IMG/VR virus record: IMGVR_UViG_3300027777_000057
Location: 1 to 46,928 of that record
Source: a virus
Reading direction: 5' to 3' (one strand)
Length of the DNA stretch: 46,928 nucleotides
The notes under the pieces were generated by a model. That model searched no databases. It saw only the letters and a program-made list of their open reading frames with translations, and was not told the DNA's origin. How positions within the stretch are numbered: position 1 is the stretch's first letter; every line of letters begins with the position of its first letter. Position numbers and translations under genes: made by a program. Positions 1-7,938 of the stretch are shown here, piece by piece.

Positions 1-1314
1 GCATCCTCTACGTCAGTACTTACAATCACTCCAACGACAGACTTTGATGGAACTATTGTATTATCAATTAAATCTATTAGTACAAGTTCTGCATCAAGTA
101 CGTTTGCAAATAGTTCTGGAACAAGCAATATTGAAGTTAGAGCAAGTAGTGATACAACAAATACATTTATTGGATTAAATGCTGGAAGAAGAAATACTAC
201 TGCTGTTAGTAATACATTTTTAGGAGTAAATGCTGGACAAAATACTACAGCTGGCGGATATAATACGTCTATTGGAAATTCAGCTGGGCTAGCAAATACA
301 ATAGGTTCCAATAATGTTTTTATTGGTCAAAATGCTGGCTCTAGTAATTCTGGAGGAAATTTTAATGTATTTTTAGGAGCATTTTCTGGGCAATCTAATT
401 CTATTGGAAGTGATAATACATATATTGGAGTAAGTGCTGCAATTAATAATACAACAGGAAATCAAAATGTATTTTTAGGTAGAAATGCTGGTAGGTATAT
501 TTCAGATGGTTCTACATCAAACGCAATAACTGATAACTCTATTTATATTGGTTACAATACCAAAGCACTTGCTAACAACCAAACCAACCAAATAGTAATA
601 GGATACGCTAGTACAGGTCTTGGCTCTAACACTACTGTACTTGGTAATAGTTCTACGGCTACATCTGCTATTTATGGTAATTTATTGTTAGGTTCTACGA
701 CAGATGCTGGGTATAAATTAGATGTGACAGGTACTGCAAGAATTTCAGGTATAACTACATTATCTAACTTAGCAGGTACAGGTTCTCGAATTGTTGTAGC
801 AGATGCAACTGGTGTATTAAGTGCAACAGCTACTCCAACTAATGGTACATCAGGCACAAGTGGAGTGAATGGTACTAGTGGTACATCAGGTACTGGTACA
901 ATCTCTGGTACAACAGGTTATATTACTAAGTTTACTGCTGCTACAACTATTGGTAACTCTATCATGAGTGAGTCTGGTACAGTTGTTACTCTTTCTGGTA
1001 CATTAACTGAAACATCATCTATACGTTATAAGAAAAATATTACTAACTTGCAGGGATCATTAGATGCTGTATTAAAACTTCAAGGAGTATCATACATGTT
1101 AAAGTCTAATGATTCAAGAGAAATTGGATTCATAGCAGAACAAGTAGTACAAGTATTACCAGATGTAATTGTTACAAAAGATGGAGAAGTAGACTCTATA
1201 GCATACGGAAGATTAACAGCTATTCTTGTTGAGGCTATTAAAGAACAACAATTACAAATTAAAGAACAACAATTACAAATCAACAAACTGAAGAGTAAGT
1301 ATGATAAGCTATAA
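1..1314 (+). CDS. Tail fibre / adhesin C-terminal part with S74 intramolecular chaperone (5' end outside window)
   Basis: The frame is open from base 1, so the gene begins upstream. The first 220 or so residues contain degenerate repeats of the type NTFLGVNAGQN and NVFIGQNAGSS, like the head repeats of trimeric autotransporter adhesins. A short Gly-Thr-Ser collagen-like stretch follows (841-900). The C-terminal domain begins near SSIRYKKNI and has the pattern of peptidase S74 / endosialidase chaperone domains, which fold and trimerise tail fibres and cut themselves off at a conserved Ser. A short predicted coiled coil (KEQQLQ repeats) ends the protein. Its place at the head of several appendage genes fits a receptor-binding fibre. 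The chaperone assignment is strong; the receptor cannot be read from sequence. Confidence 0.85.
   Translation, partial: ASSTSVLTITPTTDFDGTIVLSIKSISTSSASSTFANSSGTSNIEVRASSDTTNTFIGLNAGRRNTTAVSNTFLGVNAGQNTTAGGYNTSIGNSAGLANTIGSNNVFIGQNAGSSNSGGNFNVFLGAFSGQSNSIGSDNTYIGVSAAINNTTGNQNVFLGRNAGRYISDGSTSNAITDNSIYIGYNTKALANNQTNQIVIGYASTGLGSNTTVLGNSSTATSAIYGNLLLGSTTDAGYKLDVTGTARISGITTLSNLAGTGSRIVVADATGVLSATATPTNGTSGTSGVNGTSGTSGTGTISGTTGYITKFTAATTIGNSIMSESGTVVTLSGTLTETSSIRYKKNITNLQGSLDAVLKLQGVSYMLKSNDSREIGFIAEQVVQVLPDVIVTKDGEVDSIAYGRLTAILVEAIKEQQLQIKEQQLQINKLKSKYDKL
841..900 (+). repeat. Gly-Thr-Ser collagen-like coding repeat
   Basis: Twenty codons read as NGTSGTSG, V, NGTSGTSG and GT. The unit is NGTSGTSG. 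Such low-complexity stretches are common linkers in phage fibres and are rich in possible O-glycosylation sites. Confidence 0.8.
1237..1278 (+). repeat. Perfect 21-bp tandem duplication
   Basis: Two identical 21-bp units (1237-1257 and 1258-1278) encode IKEQQLQ twice. The duplication lengthens the C-terminal helix of the S74 domain by exactly two heptads' worth of repeat, so it keeps coiled-coil register. A repeat of this kind can expand or contract by slippage. Confidence 0.85.
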
Positions 1315-1738
1315 CAATGATGGTATTAGAGAATATAACAACACTGTTAACTATGGTGTAAAAATAGTTAGCAATACTAAAATAATTAATGTCACACAAA
1401 CTGTAGCTCAAAATATAAGATTTACATTTGCTACAGGTGTTGACTTTGCATTTGAGGTTACTTGGTATGAGTTTAATATTTATGGTAATGCAACTCAGTG
1501 GACTTGGTGGGGAGACTATGGTCTATGGGTTAGTTCGGCTGGAACTGTAACTTCTCGTTTTGGACCAACTGCGCGTGCACAGACAGGAACAAATTACGGT
1601 GTTGGTGCATTTGTTATATCAGGAAGTAGTGTTTATTGGGAATCTCGTTGTGGGTTTGGTGTTTCTCAAAATATATCATCAGTATATCTTGTTGTGCATT
1701 GTAGCAGATGGGATAAAGTCACTATATCATATCCTTAA
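1301..1738 (+). CDS. Small virion-appendage-like protein, paralogue 1 of 3
   Basis: A 145-residue protein rich in Ser, Thr, Gly and aromatic residues, with alternating beta-type patterning. It starts 14 bases before the fibre stop. The ending CSRWDKVTISYP is nearly the same as the ending of the next protein (CSKWDQLTISY), so the two are paralogues. I recognise no named family. Its position directly behind the fibre, the coupled start and the beta-rich composition suggest a tail-tip or fibre accessory protein. Confidence 0.75.
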   Translation: MISYNNDGIREYNNTVNYGVKIVSNTKIINVTQTVAQNIRFTFATGVDFAFEVTWYEFNIYGNATQWTWWGDYGLWVSSAGTVTSRFGPTARAQTGTNYGVGAFVISGSSVYWESRCGFGVSQNISSVYLVVHCSRWDKVTISYP

Positions 1739-1748
1739 TGAATTAAAT

Positions 1749-2195
1749 ATGGCAATTATACAAGGAGTTAATGGTATCCACATGAATATTAACAGTAGTG
1801 CTACTGCTGGAAGTAGAATATTGTCTTATGGTAAAGCTATTCCAGGTACTAGTACTTGGACTACATTAATTAAATTTACATTGATTAGTGGAGCTGCTTC
1901 TAACTTTGGAATATCATTTAGGCATTATGCAGGGGCAGATAGACAATCTGGAACACTTGCTGAAAATTTTTGGTATAGTCAAATTGGATTGTACTATAGT
2001 AGTGGAACTACATGGACAGAAACATATAGTGCTTCAGCTTGGTATAGTGAGGGTAACGTTATCGTATCTTATAGACTTAATATCTCTGGTACCTCTATTT
2101 CGATTGAAGCATTACAATCTGATACAGGTGCATATGTAAGTGGATACTGCGAAATTCAATGTAGTAAGTGGGATCAATTAACAATCTCTTATTAA
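1749..2195 (+). CDS. Small virion-appendage-like protein, paralogue 2 of 3
   Basis: 148 residues starting MAIIQGVNGIHMN. I chose the ATG at 1749, 10 bases after the previous stop; an upstream extension in this frame would run through the preceding gene. The C-terminus (CEIQCSKWDQLTISY) matches paralogue 1, and the N-terminus has the same layout: short hydrophobic start, Ser/Thr-rich strand, then F-T-rich strands. No enzyme motif is visible. It is probably a beta-structured virion accessory protein. Confidence 0.75.
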   Translation: MAIIQGVNGIHMNINSSATAGSRILSYGKAIPGTSTWTTLIKFTLISGAASNFGISFRHYAGADRQSGTLAENFWYSQIGLYYSSGTTWTETYSASAWYSEGNVIVSYRLNISGTSISIEALQSDTGAYVSGYCEIQCSKWDQLTISY

Positions 2196-2196
2196 T

Positions 2197-2655
2197 ATGA
2201 ATATATTAAACGCTCAAGGATTAATTATACAAGGAACTGGTTCAGGTAATCTTAACTATGGAGTTAGACAGTTATCTAATACTGCCACGTTTACTTATGC
2301 AGCAGGTCTTACCACTATATTAACAATCACTGCAAATGGTAGTACACCCACTGACTCTATAGTTTCGTTTTATTTTACTTGGGTAGCAGAAAGTTTTAGT
2401 GCTACTTCAGGAGGTCCTCAAATAAATTATGGATTTAAATCATATAAAATGTTATCTACGGGATTTTGGAGTGAGATTAATGGAGGATTGTTTATTGGAG
2501 AAGGTAATGGTTGGCAAAATCAATCATTTGACATTGGTACATCAAGAACAATAAAAATGCAATCTCAGGGTAACAGCGCATCATTTACATCATTAGCGTG
2601 TACATATCAAATAATGATATCATCTAGTAACTTTAGTTTTTTAACTTTCTCATAA
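2197..2655 (+). CDS. Small virion-appendage-like protein, paralogue 3 of 3
   Basis: 152 residues, starting one base after the previous stop. The N-terminus (MNILNAQGLIIQGTGSGNL, then NYGVRQLSNT) resembles paralogue 1 (NYGVKIVSNT), and the overall length and beta-rich composition match both neighbours. Its C-terminus has diverged. The three genes look like a tandem amplification of one appendage gene. No named family recognised. Confidence 0.7.
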   Translation: MNILNAQGLIIQGTGSGNLNYGVRQLSNTATFTYAAGLTTILTITANGSTPTDSIVSFYFTWVAESFSATSGGPQINYGFKSYKMLSTGFWSEINGGLFIGEGNGWQNQSFDIGTSRTIKMQSQGNSASFTSLACTYQIMISSSNFSFLTFS

Positions 2656-2657
2656 AT

Positions 2658-3020
2658 ATGGAAACAATATATTCAACAAGATTCGATAGAGCATCTGTAG
2701 TAAAGTCCGAAGGTACACTTGTTAATGTAATAAACAAAGTATGGTATACTATAGTTGCTACAACTAGTGATGGGTATATAAAGATACTGAAGAAGAGTAT
2801 TGACTTCCCTTCTCCAGCTCCTCAAGACTTTGTAGAAATTCAGTATGTCACTGAACAAATGTTAATAAATTGGATAGAAGCTCAACCAGAGTATCTAACA
2901 GATAATGACAAGCAATCTATTGAGTTTAGATTACAGTTAGAAAGAGATAAATTAACATATAGTGATTATATGTTTAGTTTTATGCCATATGATGAATTAA
3001 GATATAATCTTGTTAACTAA
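2658..3020 (+). CDS. Hypothetical protein following the fibre genes
   Basis: 120 residues beginning METIYSTRFDRASVV, two bases after the previous stop. It has no signal peptide, membrane segment or catalytic motif. The second half is charged and probably helical. It is the last rightward gene of the fibre operon. Its final 8 bases overlap the 3' end of the convergent glycosyltransferase gene, leaving no room for a separate terminator. A fibre-assembly role would suit the position but is only a guess. Confidence 0.65.
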   Translation: METIYSTRFDRASVVKSEGTLVNVINKVWYTIVATTSDGYIKILKKSIDFPSPAPQDFVEIQYVTEQMLINWIEAQPEYLTDNDKQSIEFRLQLERDKLTYSDYMFSFMPYDELRYNLVN

Positions 3021-5031
3021 TAGGTAGTGCTTTGATTACGTCTTTAGCCGTAATGTTCTTTTGACATTCAAATTGTCTAGGAGTTGATCTGTGTATAGGA
3101 CACCAATCAAAATCACCTTTATCAAATTTAAACAAAGGATTGTTCCAACACCCGTGGCACACATTCTCGTTAACTACACGTATACAATCAAACTCATGTG
3201 CACGTGTAGTAAAGTTACTAATCATTACTACAGGTTTGCCGATAGCCCAAGCTAACCACGACAGACCACTACTCAAGCCTATCATAAACTGACTATGGTA
3301 GATAACACTCATGGTATTTTCTATATCAGTGTCATCTATCTTCTGGCAATTATCAAACGGATTATCCTCCTTTGAGACATTCACCACTACAAATCCTTCA
3401 TTATGTAAGTAATTTATAACTTCTTGCCAACCTTCTCTTGTCCAAAACTTACAACCTGCTGTTGAGTTGGTAGCAATAGTAACATATTTACCATATTTAT
3501 TCTTACGCTTTCTAAACTTTAAATTTGGTCTAAGCTCCTCAAACTCTAAGCCTAATATATTAGTGGCTGCTTCTTGAAGTTTTATTGTATTAGGTAGCAT
3601 AGGTTCTTTATTTGAATCATAGAACCACCCAATATTATATTGTGCAAATATATTATTAACTACAGATCCTGGTTCAACTAGTTCTATTTCAGGTATGTCA
3701 AGTATATGATTCCAAAAAGTGGAGAGTATTACTTTGCAGTTATGTTTCTTTTGAAAAGCAAGAGCATAAGGAGCCCATGCAATTGTATCTCCTAATGACT
3801 TACTAGCCAAGGTGATGAACACTCTTTTATTCTCAAGCGATAACTTATACTCATATATTAGTTTATTAAGCTCAAATATTTTGATCTGCCAATCAGTATA
3901 ATATTCTCTATTTAATCTAACCCATGAGTTAGAACCTATAGTGTTCTCATAATGACAAACATTATTCTCATCAAAGTATTGTACCTTAAACTCTGAGTTA
4001 ACAGGTGATTTAATCTCAAGAAAGGGTTGTTCAACAAAGTATCTAGATATATGTAGGTGTTGTTCTTCATGTGGTATTGTTAACACTTTATTATAGAACT
4101 TATTATACTTTTCAGCAAAAACATCTGATGTATTATCTGTAGGTACAACATAATTACATTTTATAGTAGTTAAGTCTGTATCTATAGGCTGAATATACTT
4201 TTCAAACATTGATCCATATTGGGGCAAGTTGTGAGCAATAATTGGCAAGCCGTAACTAATAGCTTCTCTAAGCACTAATGGATTGCATTCCCATGTGCTA
4301 TTGAACATAAATATGTTAGCATGTTTTAAGAACTCATCCACATCATCCCTCTCTCCCCACACTTTAACATTACTTGGTAGATTAATCATTAATGGCTCCC
4401 AATAATCTTTAAAGTTGCCTGCTTGGTTACCTACAAAATTGAAGTTAAAGTTAGGGTTAGCACGTGCTATCTCTATGCCCTCAGCTTGATTCTTTCCTGG
4501 TGTCCATAGTCCTACATTAACCACATTATTTATACCAGGAAGTTTTTTTGATTTCTTAGGGTCAATAGGATATTCAATGACTTGTTTATAAGATGGTAAG
4601 TCTTTAAATGTATGCAAGTGGTAAGGTGTGCAGAAAGCATACGCATCAGGGTGATATAATTTAGTCTTAGGATCAAATGACACATCGTGACAAGTCTCAA
4701 TAATATTATAATGTCTAGTTGGTCTATAAAGTTCACTCATGATGTGAGCATCAAACCGCTCCGATGGTTCATGAATGTGAATGATGTCAGGATTAAAATC
4801 TTTAATAATATTAAAGAGCTCAGTCTTATCTTCAAATAAAGTGTGAAAGTTATCCCCTACTAATTCTTTAATCTTATTTCTTTGCACCACATAGTCTAAA
4901 CTATAACAAGTATATTCAACTACACATATATTAATATATTTTTGTAGCACTTCTATACTCTTGAGTACAAATGCAGGCATGCCTCCTGTAGATAAATGAG
5001 GAACTAGATATAATACTTTTGCTTGTTTCAT
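3013..5031 (-). CDS. Bifunctional glycosyltransferase: GT4-like domain plus TibC/Aah-type O-heptosyltransferase-like domain
   Basis: 672 residues. Residues 1-330 resemble GT-B retaining glycosyltransferases (LVPHLSTGG near the N-terminus; FMFNSTWECNPLVLREAISYG at 241-261 as the nucleotide-sugar-binding region). From about 345 onward the sequence follows bacterial autotransporter heptosyltransferases: SLGDTIAWAPY (412-422), STAGCKFWTREGWQEV (523-538), GLSSGLSWLAWAIGKPV (585-601). It ends with a four-cysteine motif (C625, C628, C644, C656; CHGCWN, then DWCP, then RQFEC), which I recall binding iron in TibC. Known members attach heptose to Ser of beta-helical autotransporter passengers. The gene is antisense to the fibre operon and divergent from a DUF6165 gene. 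The donor sugar and acceptor are not known; modification of the phage fibre or a host surface protein is inference. Confidence 0.85.
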   Translation of the reverse strand: MKQAKVLYLVPHLSTGGMPAFVLKSIEVLQKYINICVVEYTCYSLDYVVQRNKIKELVGDNFHTLFEDKTELFNIIKDFNPDIIHIHEPSERFDAHIMSELYRPTRHYNIIETCHDVSFDPKTKLYHPDAYAFCTPYHLHTFKDLPSYKQVIEYPIDPKKSKKLPGINNVVNVGLWTPGKNQAEGIEIARANPNFNFNFVGNQAGNFKDYWEPLMINLPSNVKVWGERDDVDEFLKHANIFMFNSTWECNPLVLREAISYGLPIIAHNLPQYGSMFEKYIQPIDTDLTTIKCNYVVPTDNTSDVFAEKYNKFYNKVLTIPHEEQHLHISRYFVEQPFLEIKSPVNSEFKVQYFDENNVCHYENTIGSNSWVRLNREYYTDWQIKIFELNKLIYEYKLSLENKRVFITLASKSLGDTIAWAPYALAFQKKHNCKVILSTFWNHILDIPEIELVEPGSVVNNIFAQYNIGWFYDSNKEPMLPNTIKLQEAATNILGLEFEELRPNLKFRKRKNKYGKYVTIATNSTAGCKFWTREGWQEVINYLHNEGFVVVNVSKEDNPFDNCQKIDDTDIENTMSVIYHSQFMIGLSSGLSWLAWAIGKPVVMISNFTTRAHEFDCIRVVNENVCHGCWNNPLFKFDKGDFDWCPIHRSTPRQFECQKNITAKDVIKALPIS

Positions 5032-5070
5032 TAAGTAAAATTAATTAATATTGTATCAAATACAAATAAA

Positions 5071-5439
5071 ATGACAATAGAAGTTAGCTTTGGCGAAGTG
5101 CTAGATAGGATATCTATTCTAGCAATTAAATTAAACCAGATTAAAGACAAAGATAAACTTAAAAATATTCAGAAAGAATTCTCATACATAAGTGGTAGAG
5201 TACCACAATCTACATTCACTGATCCATTATATTTTGAGCTATGTAAAGTCAATCAACATTTATGGAATATAGAAGATGATATTAGGCATAAAGAGAAACT
5301 AAGTCTATTTGATGATGAATTTATTCAACTAGCACGTGATGTTTATTTTACAAATGATAAACGGGCTGACATCAAGAAAGAAATAAATATCAAATATAAA
5401 TCTGACATTATAGAAGAAAAATCTTATAATTCATATTAA
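5071..5439 (+). CDS. DUF6165 family protein
   Basis: 122 residues. The start VSFGEVLDRISILAIKL, the middle HLWNIEDDIRHKE and the ending IIEEKSYNSY agree with what I remember of DUF6165, a small mostly helical family usually found inside polysaccharide or glycosyltransferase clusters. Its function is unknown. Here it is divergent from the two-domain glycosyltransferase with only 39 bases between the starts, so the two may share a control region. Confidence 0.75.
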   Translation: MTIEVSFGEVLDRISILAIKLNQIKDKDKLKNIQKEFSYISGRVPQSTFTDPLYFELCKVNQHLWNIEDDIRHKEKLSLFDDEFIQLARDVYFTNDKRADIKKEINIKYKSDIIEEKSYNSY

Positions 5440-5492
5440 TGTAAAATTTATTTGGATAATTGATAAGAATTACAGATATTTGTAACAACAGT

Positions 5493-5536
5493 ACTTACCA
5501 CGCTTAAGTTACTCTTAACTGCGTACCAGGGTAAGT
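5493..5536 (+). terminator. Long imperfect hairpin followed by T-rich tract
   Basis: Three nested stems pair: ACTTACC with GGTAAGT (7 bp), ACGC with GCGT (4 bp), and AGTTA with TAACT (5 bp, loop CTCT), with small bulges between. CTTTTGCTTTTTT follows. It could end the DUF6165 transcript. It is more elaborate than the other terminators here and could also be part of a small RNA or leader. Confidence 0.6.
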
Positions 5537-5588
5537 CTTTTGCTTTTTTAAAATATTTTACATTTCGTTAATTTTTTGTTAACTACAT

Positions 5589-5622
5589 AGCATCTCAATC
5601 CTTTCTAGAGGGTAGGGATGCT
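5589..5622 (+). terminator. Second hairpin with T tract before the lysis genes
   Basis: AGCATC pairs with GATGCT around an inner CCTT/GAGG stem with loop TCTA; TTTGTTTTTT follows. Transcription reaching the lysis genes must read through it or start close to 5625-5642. It may separate early transcripts from the lysis cassette. Confidence 0.6.
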
Positions 5623-5642
5623 ATTTGTTTTTTATATACACT

Positions 5643-5936
5643 ATGGCCGATTCTACACTTGCTCAATTTAAGAGCTGGATATTTCCAGGACTTGTATCTA
5701 TATTAGGTATGATGATATGGAATGATGTTAATGAAATAAAAGCTGATGTAAAAGCTTTGATGGCTCAATCTAATATAGATAAAACACGTATAGATAATCT
5801 AGAACGTGAAGTGTATAAAACTGCAACTTATAAAACTCCTTTCCCTATTGATTTTCCTCCTAAAAATTCAGTAGATAAACCAGTTGCAATAATGAATAGA
5901 GATGAAGATGATGACACGGATAATAAAGATATTTAA
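5643..5936 (+). CDS. Small membrane protein with coiled coil, probable lysis-cassette member
   Basis: 97 residues from the ATG at 5643 (MADSTLAQF). One membrane segment lies near residues 9-25 (WIFPGLVSILGMMIW). A heptad-patterned helix follows (NEIKADVKALMAQSNIDKTR), then a Pro-rich, acidic tail. It is the first gene after two terminator-like hairpins and overlaps the next membrane-protein gene. The layout suits a holin, antiholin or spanin-related protein; the sequence alone does not decide. Confidence 0.7.
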   Translation: MADSTLAQFKSWIFPGLVSILGMMIWNDVNEIKADVKALMAQSNIDKTRIDNLEREVYKTATYKTPFPIDFPPKNSVDKPVAIMNRDEDDDTDNKDI

Positions 5937-6174
5937 ATACATAGAAAACATATGGATAGGTAAGGATGATAAACCTTCTATCCGTAGAGTGTTTGCTATT
6001 GCATTGATAATTGATTTCATTAACAATACTAATTACGCAATACATAAATGGGAAGTGGGTAAGTCATATGCAGATGTGGCTATGCTATTAGGAATAGAGG
6101 CAGGACTTGTCGCTGCGTTATTAACACTCACTACATATTCAACAACAGTTAAACTACCAACATCTACAGAATGA
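5902..6174 (+). CDS. Probable holin (two membrane segments)
   Basis: Up to 90 residues; starts at 5902, 5908 and 5911 are all in frame and all overlap the previous gene. The basic N-terminus (IIKIFKYIENIWIG) is followed by two hydrophobic helices, about 30-45 and 60-80, the second being MLLGIEAGLVAALLTLTTY. Small size, two membrane spans, and a place just before a spanin and a peptidoglycan peptidase support a holin that permeabilises the inner membrane. Its stop overlaps the spanin start (ATGA). Confidence 0.65.
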   Translation: MKMMTRIIKIFKYIENIWIGKDDKPSIRRVFAIALIIDFINNTNYAIHKWEVGKSYADVAMLLGIEAGLVAALLTLTTYSTTVKLPTSTE

Positions 6175-6641
6175 AAAATAAAATTTTAATTATCCTTGCT
6201 CTTGTTGCATTTGCTTCTTGCAAACCGTTACAAAATGTAACAGTTACAAAAGAAAAGATACGTATTGATACAGTTATAAACGAAATAATAATTACAAAAT
6301 TTAATGCTGTTCACGATACATTAACTATTGACAATCCTTGCGATTCTGCTGGCATCTTAACGACTTTCTACTCAAGGATAATACTACCACAAGGCAAGAT
6401 AATTATCAGGTCTTACAGAGGTAAGATTCAAGCTACAGTAAACATTGATTCTATAAGAAGTGTATATGAGAAAAAGTATCGTAATAAGGAAACTTCTAAC
6501 GTCACGGCTTCTTCAAAAATTGTGACAAAAGTAACTTATCCATTATGGTTAATTGTATCTTTTATTTTTGAAACTTTAATCATTTTAGGATACATATATA
6601 TAAGAATATTTCATCCAGTAACATGGTATAGAACAAACTAA
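6171..6641 (+). CDS. Unimolecular spanin (u-spanin) candidate
   Basis: 156 residues with the two marks of a u-spanin. There is an N-terminal lipoprotein signal with lipobox (LVAFASC, lipidated Cys17), and a C-terminal membrane helix near 124-148 (LWLIVSFIFETLIILGYIYI). The periplasmic part between is beta-rich (TVTKEKIRIDTVINEIIIT), as in T1-like u-spanins. Such proteins link outer and inner membranes and fuse them in the last step of lysis of a Gram-negative host. The gene lies between a holin candidate and the M15 peptidase. Confidence 0.8.
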   Translation: MKNKILIILALVAFASCKPLQNVTVTKEKIRIDTVINEIIITKFNAVHDTLTIDNPCDSAGILTTFYSRIILPQGKIIIRSYRGKIQATVNIDSIRSVYEKKYRNKETSNVTASSKIVTKVTYPLWLIVSFIFETLIILGYIYIRIFHPVTWYRTN

Positions 6642-6651
6642 ACTTAAAATT

Positions 6652-6822
6652 ATGAAGAAGATAATCGATTTTATTAAAGGATTGTTTTGTAAGAAGTGTG
6701 ATATACAAGCTAAAGCTGTAGTAGTTAAACCTTCTAAAGATAAAAAAGAAGCTGCTGATAAGAAAAAAAATCTTAATAAGCTTGCTACAGCAATTAAAAA
6801 GAAAAAAAGCAATGGTAACTAG
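6652..6822 (+). CDS. Small lysine-rich protein
   Basis: 56 residues, MKKIIDFIKGLFCKKC at the start and many lysines after it. The amphipathic N-terminal helix and CKKC pair could bind membrane or metal. The gene sits 10 bases after the spanin and overlaps the next gene by 11 bases, which supports it being translated. A membrane-associated lysis accessory is possible; no family recognised. Confidence 0.6.
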   Translation: MKKIIDFIKGLFCKKCDIQAKAVVVKPSKDKKEAADKKKNLNKLATAIKKKKSNGN

Positions 6823-7240
6823 TGCACAAGCATTAAAAAAATATGGACAACCTGATCTCCTTGCTACACAAAGCAAGCATATGGTTATGTGGGATATTCC
6901 CACAGAGCTAGAAATTGGTGTCATCCCTAAAAAACTATATTGTAATACAGACATGGTGAAGCCTCTTGAACAAGCATTTAAAAACTTGATTCAACGTAAC
7001 CATGTAAATGAACTTAAGACATGGGACGGTTGCTTTAACATTCGTAAGAAGCGTGGTTTAACATCTATGTCATTACACTCATGGGGTATTGCTATTGATG
7101 TCAATGCTTTCGAGAATCAATTAAATCAAATTCCTAAGTTGTCTTCAGGTTTTGTTAAATGCTTCAAAGATGCAGGATTTGATTGGGGTGGAGACTGGCA
7201 AAGGTTGGATGCAATGCATTTTCAATTATCTAAAATATGA
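6812..7240 (+). CDS. M15-type peptidase, endolysin (L-Ala-D-Glu / D-Ala-D-Ala peptidase)
   Basis: 142 residues from the ATG at 6812 (MVTSAQALKKYG). The zinc-site motifs of the M15 family are present: SLHSWGIAIDVN (H and D ligands) and the C-terminal WGGDWQRLDAMHFQL (catalytic Asp region, His ligand). Phage members such as the T5 endolysin cut peptide cross-links in peptidoglycan. There is no signal peptide, consistent with release through the holin. The preceding spanin and holin candidates complete a lysis cassette. Confidence 0.85.
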   Translation: MVTSAQALKKYGQPDLLATQSKHMVMWDIPTELEIGVIPKKLYCNTDMVKPLEQAFKNLIQRNHVNELKTWDGCFNIRKKRGLTSMSLHSWGIAIDVNAFENQLNQIPKLSSGFVKCFKDAGFDWGGDWQRLDAMHFQLSKI

Positions 7241-7794
7241 ATTCTGGTCTATATAGTATATTTTGTAGTATAAACTTTAAATATTATATAGGTCAAGCAA
7301 TTGATGTAGATAAACGTATAAAGGCTCATTTAAATAAATTATCAGCAAATACTCATCATTCTCCTTACTTACAACATTCATTTAATTTATACGGTAAAGA
7401 GAGTTTAACATTTGAAGTTTTAGAATATTGTAATATTGAGGAGTTAGATAATAAAGAAATATATTATATATCAAAATATAATTCTCTAAACCCTAACGGT
7501 TTTAATTGCACTATAGGTGGTAATGGTATGAGAGGTTTTGTATTTTCAGAAATTACAAAACAAAATTGGTCAAATAAAAGAAAAGGCAAATATTTAGGAA
7601 TAGAACATCCTAAAAGTAAAAAGATAAAAGGTACAGATTTAAAAACAGGTGAGTTATTATATTTTGATTCTTTACAATGTGCTGAAAGATATTTAAATAT
7701 AAAAGGAGCTAATAAAAATATAAGTGCTAATTGTAAAGGTAAAAGGAAAAGTGCTTACGGATACAATTGGCAACATCAACTTGCATCTATATAA
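7237..7794 (+). CDS. GIY-YIG homing endonuclease
   Basis: 185 residues. GLYSIFCSINFKYYIGQ at the N-terminus is the GIY-YIG motif; KRIKAHL holds the catalytic Arg region, and EIYYISKYNSLNPNGFN with CTIGGNG continues the domain. The C-terminal 50 residues (TGELLYFDSLQCAERYL, GYNWQ) look like NUMOD-type DNA-binding repeats. Such enzymes nick DNA and spread by homing, free-standing or in introns. It overlaps the endolysin stop by 4 bases. It is more A+T-rich than its neighbours, which suits recent arrival. I see no intron around it. Confidence 0.85.
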   Translation: MNSGLYSIFCSINFKYYIGQAIDVDKRIKAHLNKLSANTHHSPYLQHSFNLYGKESLTFEVLEYCNIEELDNKEIYYISKYNSLNPNGFNCTIGGNGMRGFVFSEITKQNWSNKRKGKYLGIEHPKSKKIKGTDLKTGELLYFDSLQCAERYLNIKGANKNISANCKGKRKSAYGYNWQHQLASI

Positions 7795-7806
7795 AACTAT
7801 ATAAAA

Positions 7807-7938
7807 ATGGCAAAGGCAAAAGGTTCTACAGAAGCAATAAAAGTTGTATTTGGAAGAAGGCGTAAAGGTAAGCATCAGAAAAACTTTGGTCCTAAATCCA
7901 CACCTACTAAGAAAAAATATAAAGGTCAAGGACGATGA
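7807..7938 (+). CDS. Tiny basic protein (43 aa)
   Basis: MAKAKGSTEAIKVVFGRRRKG at the start and KKKYKGQGR at the end. It is strongly basic with no hydrophobic segment. I recall similar VFG-x-RR-x-GK...KKYRGQGR proteins from uncultured Bacteroidota phages. Its stop overlaps the next start. A nucleic-acid-binding or packaged protein is possible. Confidence 0.65.
   Translation: MAKAKGSTEAIKVVFGRRRKGKHQKNFGPKSTPTKKKYKGQGR

Noticed and set aside
672-857. Antisense frames inside the fibre and other genes
   Set aside because: They mirror the repeat composition of the coding strand, have no neighbours in the same direction and show no motif.
5032-5070. Divergent promoter pair between the glycosyltransferase and DUF6165 genes
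   Set aside because: The gap is A+T-rich but no TAnnTTTG with a suitable upstream TTTG can be placed on either strand.
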